From Allohoeflea poritis (lineage in GTDB: Bacteria > Pseudomonadota > Alphaproteobacteria > Rhizobiales > Rhizobiaceae), in contig NZ_JAPJZH010000006.1 of the NCBI RefSeq assembly GCF_027889715.1, forward strand, positions 238,882 through 302,881: 64,000 nucleotides of DNA, in the 5' to 3' direction. The position numbers and the translations under genes were made by a program. Positions 1 through 8,341 of the stretch are shown here, in pieces (the first letter of the stretch is position 1; every line of letters begins with the position of its first letter). Under the pieces are notes generated by a model that worked only from the letters and a program-made list of their open reading frames with translations, had not been told where the DNA came from and searched no databases.

Positions 1-898
1 CGATGACGACGATCGTCGTAAACAGAAGAATGATGATTGCCAGCGTCTTGGCCTCGTGACCCCGGCTGATCGACAGGCGCAGGGATTCGCCGATGCCGCC
101 ACCGCCGACCGCGCCGATGATGGTGGAGGCGCGCACATTGATCTCGAAGCGCAGCAGCGCATAGGACAGGAAATTCGGCATGACCTGCGGGACAATGCCG
201 AACCAGACCCGCTCCACCCAGTTGCCGCCGGAGGCGCGCAGGCCCTCCTCGGGGCGCATGTCGGCATTCTCGACCACTTCGAAGAACATCTTGCCGAGCG
301 CGCCGATGGTATGGATCGCGACGGCGATGACTGCAGGGATGGGCCCAAGGGACAGAATGGCGAGGAAGAAGCCGGCGATGACGATTTCCGGGAAAGCGCG
401 CAGCAGCTCCATGAAACGGCGCACGAAGAACCGCAGCCAGCGGCGGGTCGTCAGGTTCTTGGCAGCCAGAAAGCAGAGCAGGAAACCGAAGGTGAAGCCG
501 ATCAGCGTCGCGACCAAGGCGATGTTGATGGTCTCGATCATCTTGTACACATATTCGGGCACATAGATGTTCTCGGTCAGATAGAAGCGGCCGTCCGGAT
601 AATTGTATTTCAGGCTTCCATCGGCGAAAGGCGACGGAAGGTCGAACATGGCGCGCCAGATCTCGGCCCCGGAGCGCGGGATCAGATCGCCGATAAAGTC
701 AAAGAAATGCGGCAGCCGGTCAAAGAACTTGCCGGCATTGGTCTCGTTGGCGAACCAAAGCGAGGCCGCAAGGATCACCGCCAGTCCGAATATCCCGCCC
801 CAGGTGTAGAGGCGGCGCTTGAACAGCATTTCCTGCCAGTGTCGCTCGACAAGCCGGCCCTCGGCGGAAAGCTGAACGTTTGGAACAGCGGTGCTCAT
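1..898 (-). CDS. phnE: Phosphonate ABC transporter permease PhnE (C-terminus outside window)
   Basis: Inner-membrane permease of the phosphonate importer, paired with PhnC (ATPase) and PhnD (binding protein) just upstream. 299 codons are present and the frame runs off the left edge, so the protein is partial. A hydrophobic helix lies at about residues 31-50, then a periplasmic stretch, then helices near 121-146, 171-195 and 281-299. The region around 215-280 (LRASGGNW, then a Gly-rich AVGGGGIGESLR) is the cytoplasmic loop typical of PhnE-type permeases that contacts the ATPase. The ATG at 898 follows phnD by 74 bp; no strong ribosome site is visible. The family and the phnCDE order make the call secure. 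Confidence 0.93.
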   Translation of the reverse strand, partial: MSTAVPNVQLSAEGRLVERHWQEMLFKRRLYTWGGIFGLAVILAASLWFANETNAGKFFDRLPHFFDFIGDLIPRSGAEIWRAMFDLPSPFADGSLKYNYPDGRFYLTENIYVPEYVYKMIETINIALVATLIGFTFGFLLCFLAAKNLTTRRWLRFFVRRFMELLRAFPEIVIAGFFLAILSLGPIPAVIAVAIHTIGALGKMFFEVVENADMRPEEGLRASGGNWVERVWFGIVPQVMPNFLSYALLRFEINVRASTIIGAVGGGGIGESLRLSISRGHEAKTLAIIILLFTTIVVI

Positions 899-972
899 GT
901 CTTGAAAATCCAGAAAGGTTCGAATACGCGCCGTGGCCGCAGGCGGGCCACGACGCTTTGTGATTCAGCCGG

Positions 973-1881
973 TTAGCTGCCGATCTTCGCCTTACGCGCG
1001 GCGATGATGGTTTTGTAGAATTCCTCGTCGACTTCGGTGAAACCCTTGTAATCGCCGCCCTGGATGGCGCTGAAGCACTCGGGATCCTTTTCCGGAAGCG
1101 CCATCATGAATTCCTTGAACTTGGTCTTCATGTCCGTATCCATGGAGGAACGCACGACGATCGGACCGTTCGGGATCTGCGGTGACTGCCAGACCTGGAC
1201 GAGATCGCCCATGTCGAGGATACCCTTGTCGACCATCTTGCGCAGATTGCCGGATGTGTAGCCGTCCTCGAACTTGCCGACGCCGGAAGACCAGGTGGTG
1301 CCGGCATCGAAGTTGCCCTTGACCACTTCGAGGACGAGGTTCTCGTGGCCGCCGCCAAAGCCGGTCTCACCGAAATATTCGTCGATGCTGGTGCCGACAT
1401 CGTTCGGAAGCGAAACGCTCGGGACCAGGAAGCCGGACGTCGAATCCGGGTCGGCAAAGCCGAGCTTCTTGCCCTTCATGTCTTCAAGCGTCTTGATGCC
1501 GGAATCCTTGCGGGCGACCATAACGGCATAGTAACCGGTCGAGCCGTCGGTCTGGATGGTGGTCAGGATCGGCTCAACGGCCTTCGGGTCGGCAAGGTAA
1601 ACCTTGGCATAGCCGGATGCGCCGAGTTCTGCATAGTCGAGCGTTCCGCCCAGCAGGCCCTGAACGACGCCGTCATAGTCGGCGGCCGGGAAGAGCGATA
1701 CCTTTTCGACGCCGATGGCGGCCGGAAGCTGCTCGACCATGCACTGGAAGTTGCGCAGCCGATCAGCTTCGTTTTCGCCGCCGAGGATCCCGATGCGGAA
1801 TACTTTCAGATCTTCGGCCTGTGCAGTGCCTGCAAGCATGGCTGCCACTGCGACTGCACCAAGAAGCGTTTTCTTGAACAT
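973..1881 (-). CDS. phnD: Phosphonate ABC transporter substrate-binding protein PhnD
   Basis: Periplasmic binding protein that delivers phosphonates to PhnE. 302 aa, the usual PhnD size, with a clear Sec signal peptide (about residues 1-22, ending TAQA before EDLK). The mature part shows the PhnD fold signature: FRIGILGGENEADRL near the start, YAELGASGYAKVY, a VARKDSGIKTLEDMKGKK stretch and a DPDSTSGFLVPS loop that in this family lines the phosphonate site. An AGGAG ribosome site precedes the ATG. It lies between phnC and phnE and is probably co-transcribed with them. Confidence 0.95.
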   Translation of the reverse strand: MFKKTLLGAVAVAAMLAGTAQAEDLKVFRIGILGGENEADRLRNFQCMVEQLPAAIGVEKVSLFPAADYDGVVQGLLGGTLDYAELGASGYAKVYLADPKAVEPILTTIQTDGSTGYYAVMVARKDSGIKTLEDMKGKKLGFADPDSTSGFLVPSVSLPNDVGTSIDEYFGETGFGGGHENLVLEVVKGNFDAGTTWSSGVGKFEDGYTSGNLRKMVDKGILDMGDLVQVWQSPQIPNGPIVVRSSMDTDMKTKFKEFMMALPEKDPECFSAIQGGDYKGFTEVDEEFYKTIIAARKAKIGS

Positions 1882-1976
1882 GGGGTTTCTCCTGTCTTAA
1901 TCCCAGTCAAACTCAAAAACAGTCTTTGCGGTTGGCCCTTCACGCGGGCAAAACGATCATGGTCCCTGCCCGGTTC

Positions 1977-2804
1977 TCAAGCCGCCGGTTCAAGGGGACC
2001 CAGCGATTCCTCGCGGCCGCCGTCCGGCTGGCCGAGGCTGGTCGATGTGATTTCTTCTGACAGTTCGTCGCCGTCCGCGCCGTAGATCATGCGCACCGCG
2101 TCCCTGGTCAGTTCGTTCGCCGGTCCGTCGAACACGACCCTGCCCGCGGCCATGCCGATGACACGCTCGCAATAGGTGCGCGCAGTATCGAGCGTATGCA
2201 GATTGGTGACGACGGTGATGCCTTCCTCCCGGTTGATGCTTTTCAGCGAGTCCATCACGATCTGGGCATTCAGCGGGTCGAGAGAGGCGATCGGCTCGTC
2301 GGCAAGCAGCATTTTCGGCTGCTGCATGAGCGCCCGTGCGATGGCGACGCGCTGCTGCTGGCCACCCGAGAGCGTACCGGCGCGTTGCAGCGCGGTCTGG
2401 GCAATGCCAAGGCGCTCCAGCGCCATGATGCCCATGGCCCGCTCTTCGCGTGACCAGGAGCCGACGAGATTGAGCATGGTGGAGCGGTGGTTGAGCCGCC
2501 CGAGCAGCACATTGGTGAGAACGTTAAGGCGCGGAACGAGATTGAACTGCTGGAAGATCATGGCACAGTCGCGCTGCCAGCGGCGCAGTTCGGCGCCCTG
2601 AAGGGACGAGACCTGGACCTCGTTGAAGCGGATGACACCGCCACTGGGATCGATCAGCCGGTTGAGCATGCGCAGCAGCGTCGACTTGCCGGCGCCCGAG
2701 CGGCCGATAACTCCGACCATCTGACCCTGCGGGATCGTGACCGTGACGTTGTCGACGGCCGCAAAGTCTCCGAACCTTCTCGTGACATTCTCAAGCTTCA
2801 ACAT
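1977..2804 (-). CDS. phnC: Phosphonate ABC transporter ATP-binding protein PhnC
   Basis: Cytoplasmic ATPase that powers phosphonate import through PhnE. 275 aa, normal for PhnC. Walker A is GRSGAGKS (about residues 34-41), the ABC signature is [15 protein letters not shown], and Walker B is [13 protein letters not shown], followed by the H-loop VTNLHTLD. The LHTLD form of the H-loop and FNLVPRLNV in the Q-loop are characteristic of PhnC. It is the first gene of phnCDE, 95 bp before phnD, and a Pho-box-like site lies about 60 bp upstream of its ATG, which suggests phosphate-starvation control separate from the upstream phnG-L genes. Confidence 0.95.
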   Translation of the reverse strand: MLKLENVTRRFGDFAAVDNVTVTIPQGQMVGVIGRSGAGKSTLLRMLNRLIDPSGGVIRFNEVQVSSLQGAELRRWQRDCAMIFQQFNLVPRLNVLTNVLLGRLNHRSTMLNLVGSWSREERAMGIMALERLGIAQTALQRAGTLSGGQQQRVAIARALMQQPKMLLADEPIASLDPLNAQIVMDSLKSINREEGITVVTNLHTLDTARTYCERVIGMAAGRVVFDGPANELTRDAVRMIYGADGDELSEEITSTSLGQPDGGREESLGPLEPAA

Positions 2805-2861
2805 CGCCAGCCCCAGGTCGCTTTCCCGATTATTCTCTGGGGTTACCGGTAGAGCCTGTCC

Positions 2862-2879
2862 GTGACCGTAAAATTACAC
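2862..2879 (-). promoter_or_regulatory. Putative Pho box upstream of phnC
   Basis: On the minus strand this site reads GTGTAATTTTACGGTCAC: two 7-mers (GTGTAAT and CGGTCAC) whose starts are 11 bp apart. Against the PhoB half-site CTGTCAT, each 7-mer matches at 5 of 7 positions. Spacing and orientation toward phnC fit a PhoB operator. The surrounding 2805-3013 gap is AT-rich and holds no gene. Binding is inferred, not shown. Confidence 0.5.
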
Positions 2880-3013
2880 TTTTGTGTCGCGAATATTACA
2901 AAGTTCGAAACTTGAGTATCTGTGCATATTTAATTCCTATGTATATGAAATAGCACAAAAATACCGCTGAAATCATCAGCAGGAATATGAAGATACCGTG
3001 ACGCGCTTGTTGT

Positions 3014-3631
3014 CTATTGCGCGTATTCGTCCAAAAACTGCTCGGCGGTCATGGAACGGAAATCGGCCAGCGCGGAATGCAGCCGCCCGTGTTCCCAATC
3101 CCACCATGCAAGCGCGTCCATACGGGCCGCCGTTTCCTCCGAAAAACGCCTTCGAACAGGCTTTGCAGGCACGCCCGCAACGATGGTGTAGGGCGCCACA
3201 TCCTTCGACACGACCGCGCCGGCGCCGACCACCGCGCCATTGCCGACGCTGACGCCCGGCAGCAGGATCGCACCGTGACCGATCCACACGTCGTGGCCTA
3301 TTGTTACACGGTTGTCGCGGCGCCATTCGAAGAACTCCTCCTCGTGGGACTCGCCCTCGAAATAGTCGCCCGCACGATAGGTGAAGTGGTGCTGCGTTGC
3401 GCGCCATGTCGGATGGTTCGTCGCATTGATCCGCACGTGGCTGGCAATGTTGACGAACTTGCCGATGCTCGCGGCCCAGGCCTCAGTCTCGCGTATGGCG
3501 TAGGAATAGTCGCCCATTTCGCACTCGACCAGGTGACAGCGTTCATCGATCTCGGTGTAGCGACCGAGCGTGCAGTTGTGCACCACCGCCGTCTCGTGAA
3601 CGAACGGCCGCTCCGAGAGGTTCTTCTGCAT
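3014..3631 (-). CDS. Phn-associated hexapeptide-repeat acetyltransferase
   Basis: Left-handed beta-helix acyltransferase of the class found in C-P lyase operons (phosphonate metabolism transferase, hexapeptide repeat family; chloramphenicol/virginiamycin acetyltransferase-like). 205 aa. Imperfect hexads run from about residue 20 to 150, for example VTIGHDVWIGHGAILLPG and VGNGAVVGAGAVVSKD. The loop ATNHPTWR carries the histidine expected for catalysis in xenobiotic acetyltransferases, and AGVPAKPVRRRF closes the helix. The ATG overlaps the stop of phnL by one base (TAATG), so translation is coupled. The acetylated substrate is unknown; by context it is probably an aminoalkylphosphonate or a C-P lyase intermediate, but that is inference. 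Confidence 0.85.
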   Translation of the reverse strand: MQKNLSERPFVHETAVVHNCTLGRYTEIDERCHLVECEMGDYSYAIRETEAWAASIGKFVNIASHVRINATNHPTWRATQHHFTYRAGDYFEGESHEEEFFEWRRDNRVTIGHDVWIGHGAILLPGVSVGNGAVVGAGAVVSKDVAPYTIVAGVPAKPVRRRFSEETAARMDALAWWDWEHGRLHSALADFRSMTAEQFLDEYAQ

Positions 3632-4338
3632 TACGCCGCTTCCTTGGGCGCACTGAACAGGGACACGTCGATGATCCTGTCGGCGACGGCCTCGCGCACG
3701 TCCTGATCATGGAAGATGCCGAGCAGCGCCGTGCCGGCCTCCTTTTTGGCGCGGATGAGATCGACGACAACCGCCCGGTTCGCCGCATCCAGCGATGCGG
3801 TCGGCTCGTCCAGAAGCAGAAGCGGATGATCCGTGATGAAGCCGCGCGCGATATTGACCCGCTGCTGCTCGCCGCCGGAAAAGGTTGCCGGCGGCAGCGA
3901 CCAAAGACGCTCCGGCAGGTTGAGACGCGCGAGCAGGTCGCCGGCGCAATCGCGGGCTTCCTCATGCGCGACGCCCTTTGCGAGAAGCGGCTCGGCCACC
4001 ACATCCACAGCGGCAACGCGCGGAACCGTCCGCAGGAATTGGCTGACATAGCCGACAACATCGCGGCGGATCGTGAGGACGGAACGCGGATCGGCGCTGG
4101 CGATATCGACCGTCACATCATTATGAGTGATCAGCACCTGTCCGGTATCCACGGAATAGTTTCCATAGAGCATTTTCAGAATGGAGCTTTTCCCGATGCC
4201 CGACGGCCCGCCAAGGACCGCGCATTCTCCGGCGGCCACCGAAAAACTGACATTCTCGACAACCGGAAGGCGGATGCCGTCGCGCAGATGCATGGTGAAG
4301 CTCTTGGCGACCTCGGAAACAACAAGCGGTGTAGCCAT
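3631..4338 (-). CDS. phnL: C-P lyase system ATPase-like subunit PhnL
   Basis: ABC-type nucleotide-binding protein of the C-P lyase machinery; with PhnK it associates with the PhnGHIJ core instead of a membrane permease. 235 aa. Walker A GGPSGIGKSS (about residues 39-48), signature FSGGEQQRVNIARGF, Walker B LLLLDEPTASLD, and the H-loop IFHD. No adjacent permease matches it, which is consistent with a lyase rather than transport role. An AGGAG site stands upstream of the ATG. It lies 12 bp after phnK and overlaps the acetyltransferase start. Confidence 0.95.
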   Translation of the reverse strand: MATPLVVSEVAKSFTMHLRDGIRLPVVENVSFSVAAGECAVLGGPSGIGKSSILKMLYGNYSVDTGQVLITHNDVTVDIASADPRSVLTIRRDVVGYVSQFLRTVPRVAAVDVVAEPLLAKGVAHEEARDCAGDLLARLNLPERLWSLPPATFSGGEQQRVNIARGFITDHPLLLLDEPTASLDAANRAVVVDLIRAKKEAGTALLGIFHDQDVREAVADRIIDVSLFSAPKEAA

Positions 4339-4350
4339 TTTGGAGATCTC

Positions 4351-5127
4351 CTAAACCTGCAAAATCGAAGAGACGAGCAACTGCGTGTAGGGCTCGCGCG
4401 GATCGTCGAGCACCCGGTCCGTCAGGCCGTGTTCGATCACGTTGCCGTCCTTCATCACCATCATGCGGTGAGACAGAAGCCGCGCCACGGCCAGGTCGTG
4501 GGTGACCACGATGGCGGCAAGCCCGAGATCATTGACAAGGCCGCGCACCAGGTCGAGCAGGCGGGCCTGGACCGAGACGTCAAGGCCGCCGGTCGGCTCG
4601 TCCATGAAGACGAGGCGCGGGCCGGTCACCAGGTTGCGGGCAATCTGAAGACGCTGGCGCATGCCGCCGGAAAAATCCCGCGGCTGATCGTCGATGCGGT
4701 CCGTGTCGATCTCGACACGGCCGAGCCATTGCGAGGCGGTGTCGCGGATATTGCCGTAGTGGCGGTCGCCGATGGCCATGAGCCGCTCGCCGACATTGGC
4801 GCCGGCGGAGACGGTCATGCGCAGACCGTCGGCCGGATTCTGATGCACGAAGCCCCAATCGGTGCGCATCAGAAACCGGCGTTCAGCCTCGCCCATGCGG
4901 TAAAGATCCCGGAACTGGCCGTCACGCATGCGGTATTCCACGGTACCGGATGTCGGCAAAAGGCGTGTTGAAATCGCGTTCAGCAGCGTGGTCTTGCCGG
5001 ATCCGGACTCGCCGACCACGGCCAGCACTTCGCCCGGCCACAGTTCGAAGGAGACGTCACGGCAACCGACACGGGCGCCGTAGAACTTGGTAACGGCATT
5101 CACGCGCAGGAGGGGATGATCACTCAT
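4351..5127 (-). CDS. phnK: C-P lyase system ATPase-like subunit PhnK
   Basis: Second ABC-type protein of the C-P lyase; PhnK docks onto the PhnGHIJ core through PhnJ in the known Escherichia coli complex. 258 aa. Walker A GESGSGKTT (about residues 38-46), signature DFSGGMRQRLQIARNL, Walker B LVFMDEPTGGLDVS and H-loop VVTHDLAVARLL. The stretch WGFVHQNPADGLRM is typical of PhnK. The ATG overlaps the phnJ stop by four bases (ATGA), so the two are translationally coupled. Confidence 0.95.
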   Translation of the reverse strand: MSDHPLLRVNAVTKFYGARVGCRDVSFELWPGEVLAVVGESGSGKTTLLNAISTRLLPTSGTVEYRMRDGQFRDLYRMGEAERRFLMRTDWGFVHQNPADGLRMTVSAGANVGERLMAIGDRHYGNIRDTASQWLGRVEIDTDRIDDQPRDFSGGMRQRLQIARNLVTGPRLVFMDEPTGGLDVSVQARLLDLVRGLVNDLGLAAIVVTHDLAVARLLSHRMMVMKDGNVIEHGLTDRVLDDPREPYTQLLVSSILQV

Positions 5128-6014
5128 TGTGCGGTCTCCGGGGCTTCGCCCGCGAGGTGACCGACATGGCCCTCCGCGCGGCGTTTCTCGCAGTGGTCGG
5201 TGTCGGAACAGACGAACATGCGTCCGCCCTTGTCATTCAGGATCACCTCGTCCAGATAAACATTGCGCGCGCCGCAAAGAGCGCATGGTTCGTCAAATTT
5301 CTGAATCTCGAACGGGTGGTCCTCGAAATCGAGACTAACGACATCGGTATAGGGCGGGACCGCGTAGATGCGCTTTTCGCGGCCGGCGCCGAAAAGCTGC
5401 AGCGCCTCGGAGCGGTGCATCTTCGGATTGTCGAATTTCGGTGTCGGCGACGGGTCCATGACGTAGCGCCCCTCGACCTTGACCGGATAGGCGTAGGTGG
5501 TGGCGATGTGGCCGTTCTTGGCGATGTCCTCATAGAGCTTGACGTGCATGAGGCCGTATTCTTCCAGCGCATGCATCTTGCGGGTTTCCGTCTCGCGCGG
5601 CTCGAGGAAACGCAGGGGCTCCGGGATCGGCACCTGATAGACGAGGATCTGCCCCTCCTTCAGCGTTTCCTCCGGGATACGGTGACGCGTCTGGATAATC
5701 GTTGCCTCCGCCGTGCTGGTGGTCACGGCGACATTCGCCACCTTCTGGAAGAAGGCACGGATGGAGACCGCGTTGGTGGTGTCGTCGGCGCCCTGGTCGA
5801 TCACCTTCAGCGTGTCGTCCGGCCCGAGCACGGAAGCCGTGACCTGGACACCGCCGGTGCCCCAGCCATAGGGCATCGGCATTTCGCGGCTGGCGAAGGG
5901 CACCTGGTAGCCGGGAATGGCGATCGCCTTCAGGATCGCACGGCGGATCATGCGTTTCGTCTGCTCGTCGAGATAGGCGAAATTGTAGGTCGCCAATTGC
6001 GCGTGGGTGTTCAT
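5124..6014 (-). CDS. phnJ: Carbon-phosphorus lyase catalytic subunit PhnJ
   Basis: Radical-SAM enzyme that cleaves the C-P bond of ribose 1-phosphonate 5-phosphate, releasing the alkane. 296 aa. The unusual cluster motif is intact: Cys244 and Cys247, then Cys269 and Cys275 (CX2C-X21-CX5C), each offset by 3 from E. coli Cys241/244/266/272. Gly35 in IPGYQVPF corresponds to the glycyl-radical Gly32. The start at 6014 (MNTHAQLATYNF) gives a four-base ATGA overlap with phnI and matches the family N-terminus; the open frame upstream up to 6365 lies within phnI. No key residue is missing, so the enzyme should be active. Confidence 0.97.
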   Translation of the reverse strand: MNTHAQLATYNFAYLDEQTKRMIRRAILKAIAIPGYQVPFASREMPMPYGWGTGGVQVTASVLGPDDTLKVIDQGADDTTNAVSIRAFFQKVANVAVTTSTAEATIIQTRHRIPEETLKEGQILVYQVPIPEPLRFLEPRETETRKMHALEEYGLMHVKLYEDIAKNGHIATTYAYPVKVEGRYVMDPSPTPKFDNPKMHRSEALQLFGAGREKRIYAVPPYTDVVSLDFEDHPFEIQKFDEPCALCGARNVYLDEVILNDKGGRMFVCSDTDHCEKRRAEGHVGHLAGEAPETAQ

Positions 6015-7126
6015 TCGGCTGCCTCCAGATTGTCGCCCTGTTCTTCCGCACCGTCCTGGCGTGCGTCGAACTCGCTGCGCATGCGGCGCACCAGATCCAG
6101 CTCTGCCTGGAAATCCACATAGTGGGGCAGCTTCAAATGTTCGACGAAGCCGGTCGCCTGAACATTGTCCGAATGGGAAATGACGAATTCCTCGTCCTGC
6201 GCCGGCGCCGTCAGGTCCTCGCCCAGTTCCGTGGCGCGCAACGTCCGGTCGACCATCGACATGGACATCGCCTTGCGCTCGCTCTGGCCGAAGACGAGGC
6301 CGTAGCCGCGCGTGAATTGCGGCGGCGGCTTGGCCGATCCCTTGAACTGGTTGACCATCTGGCACTCGGTCACGCGGATGCGTCCGATGGAGACGGCAAA
6401 ACCAAGTTCGGGAACATCGATCTCCACTTCGACCTCGCCGATGCGGATTTCGCCCGCAAAGGGGTGGCTTCGGGCGTAGCCGCGCTGCGTGGAATAGGCG
6501 AGCGCCAGCAGGAAACCCTCATCGCCGCGCGACAGTGCCTGGAGGCGTGTGTCGCGCGTCATAGGAAACTCCATGGGCTCGCGCGTCAGATCGCCTGTCC
6601 GGTGATCGTCCGGCAATTCGCCGTCGCCCTCGATGAGCCCTTCCTGGTCGAGGATTTCCGACACCCTCGGCGTATGGCCGGTCTCGGCATCGCGGCTCTG
6701 CGGCTCGTCAACCACCTCGTCGCCCTTCAACTGCGGATCAAGCAGGCGGTGAGTGTAATCGAAGGTCGGGCCCAGCAGCTGACCGCCGGGCAGATCCTTG
6801 TAGGTGGCTGAAATGCGGCGCTCGATCAGCATGTCACCGGTATCGATCGGGTTGGAATAACCGAAGCGCGGCAGCGTGGTCCGATAGGCGCGCAGCAGGA
6901 AGATCGCCTCGATCATGTCGCCCCGCGCCTGTTTGAAGGCCAGGGCAGCGAGTTCCTTGTCATAGAGCGATCCCTCGCTCATGATCCGGTCGACGGCGAG
7001 ACCGAGCTGCTCGACGATCTGTTCGATCGTCATGGCCGGCACCGAACGATCTCCGCGGCGGCGGTCGGCGAGCAGTTGATGCGCATTGCTGATGGCGGCT
7101 TCCCCGCCCTTTACGGCTACATACAT
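6011..7126 (-). CDS. phnI: C-P lyase subunit PhnI
   Basis: Nucleosidase-like subunit that, with PhnG, PhnH and PhnL, displaces adenine from ATP to form ribose 1-phosphonate triphosphate. 371 aa, normal length. It begins MYVAVKGGEAAI, the usual PhnI start, and contains YSNPIDTGDMLIERRI and LALAYSTQRGYARSHPFAGEIRIG, both strongly conserved in the family. A GGGAG site precedes the ATG, which is 4 bp after phnH. Its stop overlaps the phnJ start. Confidence 0.96.
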   Translation of the reverse strand: MYVAVKGGEAAISNAHQLLADRRRGDRSVPAMTIEQIVEQLGLAVDRIMSEGSLYDKELAALAFKQARGDMIEAIFLLRAYRTTLPRFGYSNPIDTGDMLIERRISATYKDLPGGQLLGPTFDYTHRLLDPQLKGDEVVDEPQSRDAETGHTPRVSEILDQEGLIEGDGELPDDHRTGDLTREPMEFPMTRDTRLQALSRGDEGFLLALAYSTQRGYARSHPFAGEIRIGEVEVEIDVPELGFAVSIGRIRVTECQMVNQFKGSAKPPPQFTRGYGLVFGQSERKAMSMSMVDRTLRATELGEDLTAPAQDEEFVISHSDNVQATGFVEHLKLPHYVDFQAELDLVRRMRSEFDARQDGAEEQGDNLEAAE

Positions 7127-7130
7127 GTCG

Positions 7131-7748
7131 CTAGCTCCCGATCTCTATCTTGACCGTGCGCGGCAGGCCGATAATCCCCTCACCTGCGGCGAGGATGATG
7201 TCGACACCTCGGGGAAAGCGCGACCGGTTGCCGGCCCACTGCTCCAGGAAGTGTTCGGGCAGACCCTGTGGCGCGATCGTTTGAAAATCCTTGATACCGG
7301 GACCGGTGAGCCGCAAATCGCGCCCGCCCTCCAATGCCTCGATCTGGATGATCAGCGTTGTCGACCGGTCCGGATATTCCTGCGTCCCTTGTGCGAAGCT
7401 CTCGAGCGACGGCATTGCCGTTCCGTCCGCCAACACCGCGAAGTCGGCATCCAGGGTCTGTCGCGTCATGGGCGCGGATGTGTGGAATGTCAACCAGCCG
7501 GCAACCGCTTCATTGCGCGACAGAACCGGGTCCAGCCAGATCTTCGTGTCGTGATCGAACAGGGTCGCGGCAATGCTGCCGACCGTCGCGATCAACGGTG
7601 ACGGCGGCTCCGTCAATCCATCGAATGCGGTTTTCATTCCGGGGCGCGCCAGCGCGTTCATGACCTGCCGGAAAACAGACTGGCCGTCAAAAACGGGATT
7701 GGCGAAGCCGCCCTGGAATGCGGAGGAATGCGTGGCCTGAGCGGTCAT
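7131..7748 (-). CDS. phnH: C-P lyase subunit PhnH
   Basis: Non-catalytic structural subunit of the PhnGHIJ core; its fold is related to PLP-dependent transferases but it lacks the cofactor site. 205 aa. Recognisable by FANPVFDGQSVFRQVMNALARPG near the N-terminus (residues about 14-38), TLFDHDTKIWLD in the middle and RGVDIILAAGEGIIGLPRTV at the end. The ATG overlaps the phnG stop by one base (TGATG), which couples their translation. Confidence 0.95.
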   Translation of the reverse strand: MTAQATHSSAFQGGFANPVFDGQSVFRQVMNALARPGMKTAFDGLTEPPSPLIATVGSIAATLFDHDTKIWLDPVLSRNEAVAGWLTFHTSAPMTRQTLDADFAVLADGTAMPSLESFAQGTQEYPDRSTTLIIQIEALEGGRDLRLTGPGIKDFQTIAPQGLPEHFLEQWAGNRSRFPRGVDIILAAGEGIIGLPRTVKIEIGS

Positions 7749-8236
7749 CAGTCTTCTCCCCGCACCATGGTGAAGAAATCCACACGCGTGGCTGCTGTCT
7801 CGTCGCGGCGCCTTGTGTCTTCCGAATCCAGACGCTTGCAGATCGGCGCGACCAGTTGGTCCTCAACGGCCGAACGCGTCGCATCATCCTGCCACAGCGC
7901 ATCAAAAATCGCCGCATGCCGAACCTTGTCCTTGTCCGCGCCCAGCGCATAGGCGTGCCCGACATGGCCGGTGGAGAGCTTGACCGTCGCCCGTGTCACC
8001 GTGGCCTCGCCGAAATTGAACGGCGCGCCACCACCGCCGATGCGCCCGCGCACCATCACCAATCCGGTTTCGGGTCCGCGCACCGGGCTGACGTCGGGAC
8101 GATCCGGCCAGGCGTCCCATGCCTTGGCCAGTTCACTGCCGGAAGCCCGCGCCAGGACCGCCATCGCCCGTTGCCGCGCCGCCTGTTCGGGATTGGCCGG
8201 CGCTTGCTCATGCAACTGTTGCGTTGCCTCTGCCAT
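7748..8236 (-). CDS. phnG: C-P lyase subunit PhnG
   Basis: Small core subunit of the C-P lyase complex acting with PhnI and PhnH in the first phosphonylation step. 162 aa. Family features seen: RQRAMAVLARAS near residue 22, VRGRIGGGGAPFNFGEATVTRATV in the middle, and GHAYALGADKDKVRHAAIFDAL toward the C-terminus. It is the first gene of the leftward phnGHIJKL series and faces the divergent phnF regulator across 105 bp that hold a candidate PhnF operator. Confidence 0.95.
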   Translation of the reverse strand: MAEATQQLHEQAPANPEQAARQRAMAVLARASGSELAKAWDAWPDRPDVSPVRGPETGLVMVRGRIGGGGAPFNFGEATVTRATVKLSTGHVGHAYALGADKDKVRHAAIFDALWQDDATRSAVEDQLVAPICKRLDSEDTRRRDETAATRVDFFTMVRGED

Positions 8237-8254
8237 GATTCATTTACCTTTAAT

Positions 8255-8281
8255 TTGTCTATTTATCTAGACAACTAGACA
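8255..8281. promoter_or_regulatory. Candidate PhnF operator in the phnG-phnF divergent gap
   Basis: A perfect inverted repeat, TTGTCTA and TAGACAA, has 7-bp arms at 8255-8261 and 8268-8274 with a 6-bp spacer. A further TAGACA follows directly at 8276-8281, giving three related half-sites. It lies between the starts of phnG and phnF. GntR/HutC-family repressors bind short palindromes of this kind, so PhnF is the natural ligand. That pairing is inferred from position and symmetry. Confidence 0.6.
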
Positions 8282-8341
8282 TCTTGGTTTTATGGTTATA
8301 GCGCAAAGATGACCGCCGTGTGACAGAAAACGGAAACAGAC

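Noticed and set aside
2805..3013. Possible small gene in the AT-rich gap between the acetyltransferase and phnC
   Set aside because: No frame with a start, ribosome site and plausible composition; the gap fits a promoter region.
3709..4971. Long open frame on the plus strand (420 codons) opposite phnL and phnK
   Set aside because: It is antisense to two secure ABC genes and spans their junction; composition is His/Asp/Arg-rich noise typical of high-GC antisense frames.
6015..6365. N-terminal extension of phnJ
   Set aside because: This part is the out-of-frame end of phnI; the ATG at 6014 gives the family N-terminus and an ATGA overlap.
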